A DNA stretch of 7,165 nucleotides from positions 1-7,165 of the forward strand of contig JBIIJL010000094.1 in NCBI GenBank assembly GCA_044233795.1, given 5' to 3'. The notes beneath the pieces were generated by a model. It saw nothing but the letters and a program-made list of their open reading frames with translations, searched no databases and was not told where the DNA came from. This DNA comes from JBIIJL01 sp044233795. Its GTDB lineage: Bacteria; Pseudomonadota; Gammaproteobacteria; Legionellales; Legionellaceae. Shown here one piece after another: positions 1-5,204 of this stretch (the stretch's first letter is position 1; every line of letters begins with the position of its first letter). A program made the translations under genes and the position numbers.

Positions 1-1
1 T

Positions 2-220
2 CAAACAGGAATTTATCGAGTATATCGAGATGCTGGGGAGGCTGCGAAATGGATTCATGACCAATCTATGAAACAAATGCAAGAGAAGTTTAGCCCAGCA
101 GCAAGCGCAGCAACTAAAGAAGCGCCAGAAATTAAATCACAATCCATGAAAAAAGAACTTCAGCAAATAAAATCGACCGATGGTAAAGACTTAGAGAGTG
201 ATTCGAGTCTTGCATTGTGA
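2..220 (+). CDS. C-terminal end of an unrecognised protein (5' end outside the window)
   Basis: An open frame enters from the left edge and ends at a TGA at 218-220, giving 72 residues of C-terminus. I do not recognise the family. The first part (IYRVYRDAGEAAKWIHDQSM) looks helical. The rest is polar and rich in Lys, Glu, Gln and Ser, with two short KQMQEK/KKELQQIK-like stretches, and it ends in an acidic, serine-rich tail closing with LAL. There is no membrane segment, cysteine pattern or catalytic motif. The tail looks disordered or amphipathic, as in many secreted or regulatory proteins, but that is a guess. The stop codon is only 10 nt before the 63-bp palindrome, so the mRNA would end in or run through a very stable hairpin. 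The frame could in principle be a chance extension, but 72 codons without a stop and a coding-like amino acid mix favour a real gene. Confidence 0.6.
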   Translation, partial: QTGIYRVYRDAGEAAKWIHDQSMKQMQEKFSPAASAATKEAPEIKSQSMKKELQQIKSTDGKDLESDSSLAL

Positions 221-230
221 AATACACTAT

Positions 231-293
231 TAGGGGCTGTTGACATTTGATTCTCCCGTCGGCGACGGGAGAATCAAATGTCAACAGCCCCTA
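231..293. repeat. Perfect 63-bp palindrome (31-bp arms, 1-nt centre), possible miniature mobile element
   Basis: Positions 231-261 are the exact reverse complement of 263-293, around a single G at 262. The outer ends read TAGGGGCTGTTGACA and its complement, and the core CCCGTCGGCGACGGG is GC-rich in otherwise AT-rich DNA. A TA dinucleotide sits at both ends (231-232 and 292-293). If TA is a target duplication, the element is the 59 bp from 233 to 291. The GGGGCTGTTGACA-like ends resemble the terminal inverted repeats of some small insertion sequences, so a MITE or collapsed IS remnant is plausible. Transcribed from either strand it would form a very stable hairpin 10 nt after the upstream stop codon. 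No U-tract follows directly, so it is not a canonical intrinsic terminator. A weak 5-bp hairpin followed by a T-rich run (299-328) lies just beyond and could help end transcription. Confidence 0.85.
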
Positions 294-364
294 GACTAAT
301 GGTCGCTCTGCCATGCTTTTTAATTTTTATTAGATTTTGTCTTTGCTGGCATTCTTGCCTAGGG

Positions 365-386
365 CATGACAGATTTTTTTGTCATG
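365..386. repeat. Short dyad, 7-bp arms with 8-nt T-rich loop
   Basis: CATGACA (365-371) and TGTCATG (380-386) are exact inverted repeats separated by GATTTTTT. The dyad lies about 70 bp upstream of the predicted -10 of the 501-848 gene. The 22-bp span would suit a dimeric regulator site, or a small hairpin. Nothing else links it to a known operator, so its function is open. The rest of 294-430 shows only AT-rich sequence without a convincing gene. Confidence 0.3.
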
Positions 387-431
387 TACAGAGTCGAATT
401 TGATAAAATAACCTCAAAAGCCAAAAAGTAG

Positions 432-460
432 TTTTTTTATAAATCATTTTAGTTTATAAT
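432..460 (+). promoter_or_regulatory. Predicted sigma70-like promoter for the 115-residue protein gene
   Basis: A perfect TATAAT lies at 455-460 in AT-rich DNA. The -35 region, 17 bp upstream at 432-437, is only a T-run (TTTTTT) and matches poorly, so the box relies on the -10 and flanking A/T. Transcription would start near 467 and give a leader of about 34 nt that contains the GGAGAG ribosome-binding site at 491-496. Confidence 0.45.
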
Positions 461-500
461 TAAACACTATTAATGATGCCTATTCAAACTGGAGAGCAAA

Positions 501-848
501 ATGAGTAAAACAATTTCTAATGGTCAAAACAATTTTGATGCACTTAAAGAGTTGCGGATAGGTGGTGACCAGAGTATCCGAAATAATGATCAGCTGATTC
601 GATTGTTGCCTGCAGATATGACAGAACAAGGATTCTTTGAATATAAAAGTGAACTTGCAAGCCGTATTAACGGATTTGATATTGATGTTGAATGTGAAAA
701 ATCATTAGTAAGCAAAGAAGGTACTGTTATTATTGCGCCATTATCAACCGTTTTTAAACAAGAGTTAAGTCACAGCTTTTTTGCACGAGCACATAATGTA
801 GAACCTAGCGATATCAAAGATGTCTCTAATGTAGTGCCTCAAACTTGA
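501..848 (+). CDS. Hypothetical protein, 115 residues
   Basis: The family is not recognised. The ATG at 501 follows a good ribosome-binding site (GGAGAG, 491-496, 4 nt before the start) and a TATAAT promoter, so expression is credible. The product is soluble and mixed alpha/beta in appearance, with no signal peptide, membrane helix or cysteine pattern. Its only Cys is in VECEKS, near residue 65. The N-terminal 20 residues are polar and Asn-rich. A hydrophobic patch, GTVIIAPLSTVF (about residues 74-85), probably forms a buried strand followed by a helix (KQELSHSFFARAHNV). The last 23 nt overlap the 3' end of nth on the other strand. The start is clear, but the function is unknown. It could be a lineage-specific gene or a short accessory protein, and its position between a palindrome and a core operon fits later insertion. 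Confidence 0.7.
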   Translation: MSKTISNGQNNFDALKELRIGGDQSIRNNDQLIRLLPADMTEQGFFEYKSELASRINGFDIDVECEKSLVSKEGTVIIAPLSTVFKQELSHSFFARAHNVEPSDIKDVSNVVPQT

Positions 849-1515
849 TCTGACAGTTACTGGGTTTTTTAGAAGAGTCTGTCAGGTCAGACTTCTTGAA
901 AAAATCACAAAGATCTTTGATCAAGCACTCAGCGCAGTGTGGTTTACGAGCGGTGCAGATATAGCGTCCATGTAAGATGAGCCAATGATGGGCGTTGGGG
1001 ATGTACTCTTTGGCTAGGTGTTTTAACAACCCTTGCTCAACCTCAAGTGGTGTTTTACCTTTGGCAAGACCTGTGCGGTTAGCGACACGGAAAATGTGTG
1101 TATCAACCGCAATGGTCGGATGGCCAAAGGCTGTATTTAGAACCACATTGGCAGTTTTCCTCCCCACGCCGGGAAGAGCCTCTAGCGCCTCTCGATCAGC
1201 GGGTACCTTGCCTCCATGTTGAGAGACTAATGCCTGACAAGTTTTGATAATGTTGGCGGCTTTGCTATTAAATAATCCAATGGTTTTAATATAATTTTTG
1301 AGCAGCCCTTCTCCTAACATAAGTATTGTTTCTGGGGTGTTTGCGAGAGGGAAGAGTAACTGAGTGGCTTTGTTGACACTCACATCTGTTGCTTGCGCTG
1401 ATAGGATTACGGCAACCAATAACTCAAAGGATGAGTGATAGACTAATTCTGTAGTAGGTTGTGGATTTTGGTTGCGAAAACGTTCAAAAATAGCGCGGCG
1501 ATTGTGCTTATTCAT
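826..1515 (-). CDS. nth: Endonuclease III (DNA glycosylase/AP lyase)
   Basis: A base-excision repair enzyme that removes oxidised pyrimidines (such as thymine glycol) and nicks abasic sites. The 229-residue product carries the helix-hairpin-helix LPGVGRKTANVVL (114-126) with the catalytic Lys at 120, and VDTH with the catalytic Asp at 138. Both positions match E. coli Nth numbering. The [4Fe-4S] cluster motif C-X6-C-X2-C-X5-C is intact (Cys187, 194, 197, 203). The protein extends about 18 residues past the usual 211, with a Lys/Ser-rich tail whose last codons overlap the convergent gene at 501-848. The ATG lies inside the 3' end of the rnfB-like gene: ATGAATAA overlaps by 8 nt, which suggests translational coupling, and only a weak GGGA lies upstream. 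It is the last gene of the metG/rnfB-like/nth operon. The identification is firm. Confidence 0.97.
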   Translation of the reverse strand: MNKHNRRAIFERFRNQNPQPTTELVYHSSFELLVAVILSAQATDVSVNKATQLLFPLANTPETILMLGEGLLKNYIKTIGLFNSKAANIIKTCQALVSQHGGKVPADREALEALPGVGRKTANVVLNTAFGHPTIAVDTHIFRVANRTGLAKGKTPLEVEQGLLKHLAKEYIPNAHHWLILHGRYICTARKPHCAECLIKDLCDFFKKSDLTDSSKKPSNCQIKFEALH

Positions 1516-2125
1516 TGCGTCCCGTCCGTGCTTTGCTTCGAGCCATGGCTTCTAAGATGTAGGCTTGTTTGGCAGCTTTATCCTGTGTTTGGTTTTTTGA
1601 TGCGAAAGCTAGGTTACGTTTTTCGCGATAAGCGCGTTGCTTTTCATCTTGTTCTTTGAGATGGCGAATTTGTTTTTGATTAAAACGCGTTCGTGCTTGT
1701 GCTTTGTCATATCTTGGTTTTTCAAGAGGAACCATATCGATACAATCAACCGGGCATGGTTCAATGCAAAGACCGCATCCTGTACATTCATCGGCAAGAA
1801 TACCATGCATGAGCTTAGCACTTCCAATAATAGCATCAACGGGGCAGGCTTGAATGCACTTAGTACAGCCAATACATTCGCTTTCACGAATCATAGCCAT
1901 TGAGGGTGGTCTTGTTAATTTCTCAGTTTTTTCAAGATAAGGAGTAGGATCAATTTTAAGCAAATTAGCTAGAGCTTTCAGTGTGGATATCCCGCCTGGT
2001 GGGCAGCGATCAATGGGAGCAAGCCCTTGAGCTAATGCTTCGGCGTAAGGTAGACAGCCTTGGTAACCGCATTCTTGGCATTGAGTTTGTGGCAGTAGGG
2101 TATCGATATTATGGACTGAAATCAT
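1508..2125 (-). CDS. rnfB: RnfB-like iron-sulfur protein, soluble orphan form
   Basis: A 205-residue ferredoxin-type protein related to subunit B of the Rnf/Rsx electron-transport complex. In order it has a four-Cys [4Fe-4S] domain (Cys16-X2-Cys19-X4-Cys24-X16-Cys41) and then two ferredoxin motifs C-X2-C-X2-C-X3-CP (Cys84/87/90/94 and Cys114/117/120/124). A charged, Lys/Arg/Gln-rich helical tail follows from about residue 138. Canonical RnfB has an N-terminal membrane helix before the first cluster; here the protein begins only about 15 residues before Cys16, and none is present. In-frame TAA and TGA codons directly upstream (2135-2140) rule out a longer start. A strong GAGGTG (2131-2136) lies 5 nt before the ATG, and the gap after metG is 12 nt. 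No rnfA, C, D, G or E is in the window, so this is an electron-transfer protein of unknown partner. The symbol reflects homology, not proven membership of an Rnf complex. Confidence 0.85.
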   Translation of the reverse strand: MISVHNIDTLLPQTQCQECGYQGCLPYAEALAQGLAPIDRCPPGGISTLKALANLLKIDPTPYLEKTEKLTRPPSMAMIRESECIGCTKCIQACPVDAIIGSAKLMHGILADECTGCGLCIEPCPVDCIDMVPLEKPRYDKAQARTRFNQKQIRHLKEQDEKQRAYREKRNLAFASKNQTQDKAAKQAYILEAMARSKARTGRNE

Positions 2126-2137
2126 GAAACCACCTCA

Positions 2138-3781
2138 TTATACTGGGTGCTGATTGAGCATCGCATCAATATTTTGTTTTTCAACGCGCACCATCAACGG
2201 GGTAAAAGGACGGATGGTGTGGTTGAGCAATGGGGTATCGATATTATGCCATGTTAGCGGTTCGGAGTTTAAAAAATGCTCAGATGCTTCGGCCATTTGT
2301 GGAAGCACGGGTTTGAGGTAGGCCATGAGCAAACGAAATGCGTTCAATGCGACAGTGCATATAGCTTGCACTTCCGGTAAGTGTTCCTCATTTTTGGCAA
2401 GAACCCAGGGTTTATGTTGGTCGATATACTGGTTGACACAATCTGCCAAGTCCATGATGTGGCGAATAGCTCGGGCAGAATCGCGTTCTTGATAGGCTTC
2501 AAGAATGATTTGACGTTTTGACAATAAGTGGTCATATAATTCAGGGTTGGCAAGAGATGTCGATAGTTGATGATTAAAGCGCTTGTTAATAAAACCTGCT
2601 GAGCGACTGGCAATATTAACAATTTTTCCCACCAAATCAGCGTTTACTCGATTCATAAAATCTTCAAAATTCAAATCCAAATCATCAACGCGCCCATTGA
2701 GCTTGGCTGCAAAATAATAGCGCAAATATTCAGGATTTAAGTGCTCTAGATAGCTTTTTGCCTCAATAAAGGTCCCGCGAGACTTGGACATTTTTTGCCC
2801 ATTAATGGTTAAGAATCCGTGGGTAAAAATCGCAGTAGGTAGTCGATGTTCACTACCAGCGAGTACTGCTGGCCAAAAAAGAGCATGAAAATACACAATG
2901 TCTTTACCAACAAAATGATATAGCTCCGTTGTAGAGGACTCATCCCAGTATGCAGAAAAATCAAGCCCATGTTCGGTGCAGTATTTTTTAAAGCTCGCCA
3001 TATAACCGATGGGGGCATCAAGCCATACATAAAAATATTTGTCTGTAGCACCTGGAATAGGAAAGCCAAAGTAAGGTGCATCTCGTGAGATATCCCAGGG
3101 CTTCAAGCCTTGATCAAACCACTCATTGAGTTTATTTGATACTTCTATTTGTAAATGCCCTTGATGTGTCCATTCTTTTAGCAGTGACTCATATTTGGGT
3201 AAATCAAAAAAATAATGCAATGAGTCCTTTTCAATCGGTGTTGCTCCTGAAATGGCTGATACAGCATCTATAAGTTCGGTTGGGGTGTAAGTTGCCCCAC
3301 AGGCCTCGCAATTATCGCCATATTGATCAGGGGTCTTGCATTTTGGACAGGTGCCTTTAACGTATCGATCGGGTAAAAACATGTTTTTAACTGGGTCGAA
3401 GGCTTGGCGGACTGTTTTGGTAATAATTGCATTATGTGCTGTCAATTTGTTAAAAATATCAGTGACAAGAGCCTGATTCTCAGGGGAGTGGGTGGTGTGA
3501 TAGCTGTCATAGACAATACCAAAAGCTAAGAAATCGCGCTCATGGCTCGCTTGCATTTCTTGCGTAAGCGCTTCAGGGGTTATCCCGCGCTCAAGTGCTT
3601 TAAGCATGATAGGCGTGCCATGTGCATCATCGCCACAGACACTGATGCATTGATGCCCCAGCATTTTGTGGGTGCGAACCCACATGTCGGTTTGGATGTG
3701 CTCGACCATGTGTCCTAAATGTAAATGACCATTAGCATAGGGAAGGGCGCTGGTGACCAGCATGTTACGAACCGTTGTCAT
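2138..3781 (-). CDS. metG: Methionyl-tRNA synthetase, short form
   Basis: A class I aminoacyl-tRNA synthetase that charges tRNA-Met (initiator and elongator) in the cytoplasm. The 547-residue product shows the HIGH-type motif HLGH (21-24) within ANGHLHLGH, and KMSKS (330-334) within GQKMSKSRG. It has an E. coli-type zinc knuckle, CPKC...CEAC (Cys145, 148, 158, 161), and the active-site stretch YVWLDAPIGY (251-260). The anticodon-binding helical domain fills the rest. The C-terminal EMAPII/Trbp111-like tRNA-binding and dimerisation domain found in E. coli MetRS (about 677 residues) is absent. The gene ends cleanly in TAA followed at once by an in-frame TGA, so the short form looks native rather than truncated. 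The start ATG has AGG (3790-3792) 8 nt upstream. It is the first gene of the operon with the rnfB-like gene and nth, and it is divergent from ubiX. Confidence 0.97.
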   Translation of the reverse strand: MTTVRNMLVTSALPYANGHLHLGHMVEHIQTDMWVRTHKMLGHQCISVCGDDAHGTPIMLKALERGITPEALTQEMQASHERDFLAFGIVYDSYHTTHSPENQALVTDIFNKLTAHNAIITKTVRQAFDPVKNMFLPDRYVKGTCPKCKTPDQYGDNCEACGATYTPTELIDAVSAISGATPIEKDSLHYFFDLPKYESLLKEWTHQGHLQIEVSNKLNEWFDQGLKPWDISRDAPYFGFPIPGATDKYFYVWLDAPIGYMASFKKYCTEHGLDFSAYWDESSTTELYHFVGKDIVYFHALFWPAVLAGSEHRLPTAIFTHGFLTINGQKMSKSRGTFIEAKSYLEHLNPEYLRYYFAAKLNGRVDDLDLNFEDFMNRVNADLVGKIVNIASRSAGFINKRFNHQLSTSLANPELYDHLLSKRQIILEAYQERDSARAIRHIMDLADCVNQYIDQHKPWVLAKNEEHLPEVQAICTVALNAFRLLMAYLKPVLPQMAEASEHFLNSEPLTWHNIDTPLLNHTIRPFTPLMVRVEKQNIDAMLNQHPV

Positions 3782-3807
3782 AGTACTTACCTGGATCCAA
3801 ATCGTAA

Positions 3808-3813
3808 ATTGTA
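3808..3813 (-). promoter_or_regulatory. metG: Candidate -10 box for the metG operon
   Basis: On the minus strand this reads TACAAT, a 5/6 match to TATAAT, 26 nt before the metG ATG, so the leader would be about 20 nt with the AGG ribosome-binding site inside it. No good -35 hexamer is visible 16-18 bp upstream. The 104-nt divergent spacer 3782-3885 must hold the start signals for both metG and ubiX. Confidence 0.35.
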
Positions 3814-3847
3814 ACCGATATGTGAGGTGATTGCTGCATTTCTACAC

Positions 3848-3853
3848 TACAAT
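3848..3853 (+). promoter_or_regulatory. ubiX: Candidate -10 box for ubiX
   Basis: TACAAT (5/6 to consensus) lies 32 nt before the ubiX ATG. A TTGCTG at 3831-3836 sits too close for it (11-bp spacer); it would pair better with TAGATA at 3853-3858 (16 bp), which is itself a weak -10. The choice between them is unresolved. Confidence 0.3.
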
Positions 3854-3885
3854 AGATATCATTTCGCCAAGCGGAGCATATTGCT

Positions 3886-4449
3886 ATGACTCAACCTCGA
3901 CTGATTATTGGTATTTCTGGTGCTTCAGGCATCATTTATGGGATCCGTCTCTTGGAAGTTTTACAACCACTACCGATAGAAACTCACCTGGTGGTCAGTA
4001 AGGCTGGGCATTTAACCCGTGCTTATGAAACAAGCTTAAGTCTTGATGAACTTAAATCGAGAGCGGATGTTTATCATTCATGTGGCGATATAGCAGCATC
4101 TATTGCTAGCGGCTCTTTTAAAACCATGGGGATGATCATTGCCCCTTGCTCAATGAAAACGTTAGGCGAAATAGCCCATGGGATAGGCGGAAATTTACTA
4201 ACCCGTGCGGCTGATGTTGTGTTAAAAGAACGTCGTCGTTTGGTTTTGATGCCTCGCGAATCGCCACTTCATCTTAAGCACCTGCAAAATATGGTCAGCA
4301 TCACAGAAATGGGTGGGATTATTTGCCCGCCTGTACCTGCCTTTTATCAAGAGCCCAAAACTATCATGGCGTTGGTTGATGATAGTGTCGCAAGGGTGCT
4401 TGATTTGTTTGATATTGATTGTGGGTTACTGAAGCCTTGGGGTGACTAA
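3886..4449 (+). CDS. ubiX: Flavin prenyltransferase UbiX
   Basis: Joins a dimethylallyl group to FMN to make prenyl-FMN, the cofactor of the decarboxylase UbiD in ubiquinone synthesis. The 187-residue product is the normal family length (E. coli about 189). Visible signatures are the FMN-binding GISGASG (9-15), GSFKTMGMIIAPCSMKTL (76-93), LLTRAADVVLKERRRLVL (104-121) followed by MPRE, and GGIICPPVPAFY (143-154). A ribosome-binding site GGAG (3873-3876) lies 9 nt before the ATG. No ubiD or other ubiquinone gene is in the window. The stop is only 3 nt from the stop of convergent queC, and no terminator hairpin separates them, so the two transcripts probably overlap at their 3' ends. The Pad1/UbiX family is shared by phenolic-acid decarboxylase helpers, but UbiX is the usual role in gammaproteobacteria. 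Confidence 0.95.
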   Translation: MTQPRLIIGISGASGIIYGIRLLEVLQPLPIETHLVVSKAGHLTRAYETSLSLDELKSRADVYHSCGDIAASIASGSFKTMGMIIAPCSMKTLGEIAHGIGGNLLTRAADVVLKERRRLVLMPRESPLHLKHLQNMVSITEMGGIICPPVPAFYQEPKTIMALVDDSVARVLDLFDIDCGLLKPWGD

Positions 4450-4452
4450 GGT

Positions 4453-5124
4453 CTATTGATAGCGCGTTGGATCTGGGATGCTGGCTTCAAAAAAACCACG
4501 TTTTCTCAAAGCACAGCTGTCACAATGCCCGCAGGCAAGTCCTTCGTCAGTCAATTGATAGCAGGAAACTGTGAGTCCATAGTCTAGACCCAATGCAACA
4601 CCTGCTTTTATAATTTCTTTTTTCGTCAAGTGGAGTAGCGGCGTTTGAATGGTGAATTGTCGACCTTCAACGCCCGCCTTTGTGGCGAGATTCATCATGT
4701 GTTGGAAGGCGCCGATAAATTCAGGTCGGCAATCTGGATAGCCTGAGTAATCAATCTCATTGACTCCGATAAAAATATCGTAAGCACCAATACTTTCAGC
4801 TAGACCTAAAGCAATAGATAAAAAAATCGTGTTGCGTGCAGGGACGTAAGTGACGGGAATTTCATTTGAATCACTATAACTGGGAACTGCAATACATGGG
4901 TCAGTCAGCGCAGAAGTGCCAAATTGGCCAATATCAAGCTTGACGACTTGATGGGAGGCTGCACCCAATAGGTTGCTGATGGTTTTTGATGCGGTAAGCT
5001 CATGGCGATGTCGTTGTCCATAGTCAAAACTTAAGGTAAAACATGAAAAGCCGTTTGCTTTCGCTATTGCTAAACAAGTGGTTGAATCGAGCCCGCCAGA
5101 CAATAAAATAACGGCTTTTTTCAT
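4453..5124 (-). CDS. queC: 7-cyano-7-deazaguanine (preQ0) synthase
   Basis: Converts 7-carboxy-7-deazaguanine to preQ0 with ATP and ammonia, a step toward queuosine in tRNA. The 223-residue product begins MKKAVILLSGG and has the PP-loop ATP motif SGGLDS (9-14). YVPARNTIFLS (about 93-103) and GVNEIDYSGYPDCRPEF (about 120-136) are family hallmarks. The zinc-binding cysteines are intact (Cys188, then C-G-H-C-D-S-C at Cys198, 201, 204). I place the start at the ATG ending at 5124. A TTG directly before it (5125-5127) would add one residue but leaves too little room after the GAGG ribosome-binding site at 5130-5133. No queD, queE or queF is adjacent, so the pathway is scattered. The gene is divergent from manC and convergent with ubiX. 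Confidence 0.96.
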   Translation of the reverse strand: MKKAVILLSGGLDSTTCLAIAKANGFSCFTLSFDYGQRHRHELTASKTISNLLGAASHQVVKLDIGQFGTSALTDPCIAVPSYSDSNEIPVTYVPARNTIFLSIALGLAESIGAYDIFIGVNEIDYSGYPDCRPEFIGAFQHMMNLATKAGVEGRQFTIQTPLLHLTKKEIIKAGVALGLDYGLTVSCYQLTDEGLACGHCDSCALRKRGFFEASIPDPTRYQ

Positions 5125-5129
5125 CAAAA

Positions 5130-5133
5130 CCTC
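5130..5133 (-). promoter_or_regulatory. queC: Ribosome-binding site that sets the queC start
   Basis: GAGG on the minus strand lies 5 nt before the ATG at 5122-5124 but only 2 nt before the in-frame TTG at 5125-5127. Normal spacing therefore favours the ATG. Confidence 0.6.
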
Positions 5134-5145
5134 AATAATGAGCGT

Positions 5146-5154
5146 TGGTATTAT
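5146..5154 (+). promoter_or_regulatory. Candidate extended -10 promoter for manC
   Basis: TGGTATTAT reads as an extended -10 (TGn followed by TATTAT, 5/6 to consensus), with no clear -35. Transcription would begin near 5161, giving a leader of about 44 nt with a weak GGTAG ribosome-binding site at 5194-5198. The same bases read CATAAT on the other strand (5150-5155), so they might also serve queC. The rest of the 80-nt divergent spacer 5125-5204 shows nothing clear. Confidence 0.35.
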
Positions 5155-5204
5155 GGGTCAACAGTTGCTAAAATCGGGAGCAATGATACATTTGGTAGAC
5201 AATA

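Noticed and set aside
240..284. Two perfect TTGACA hexamers inside the palindrome arms as promoters
   Set aside because: They face inward, and the DNA 16-18 bp downstream is GC-rich with no -10 box; they follow from the palindrome.
299..403. A 34-residue plus-strand reading frame, Cys- and Phe-rich
   Set aside because: No ribosome-binding site (it starts right after the palindrome), very AT-driven composition and short length; likely chance.
850..885. CTGACAG/CTGTCAG inverted repeat as a terminator for the convergent genes
   Set aside because: The loop is 22 nt, no T-run follows the stem on either strand at the right place, and it lies inside nth coding sequence.
995..1222. Plus-strand open frame antisense to nth
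   Set aside because: It lies wholly opposite a confident gene, has no ribosome-binding site, and its composition mirrors the nth codons.
1609..1903. Overlapping open frames in both strands within the rnfB-like gene
   Set aside because: Shadows of a gene with clear cysteine-cluster motifs; their products have no recognisable features.
4441..4500. Terminator between convergent ubiX and queC
   Set aside because: Only 3 nt separate the stops, and no stem with an adjacent T-run is visible on either strand.
5125..5204. PreQ1 riboswitch ahead of queC
   Set aside because: The queC leader is short, and no pseudoknot-like stem with an A-rich tail before the ribosome-binding site is visible.
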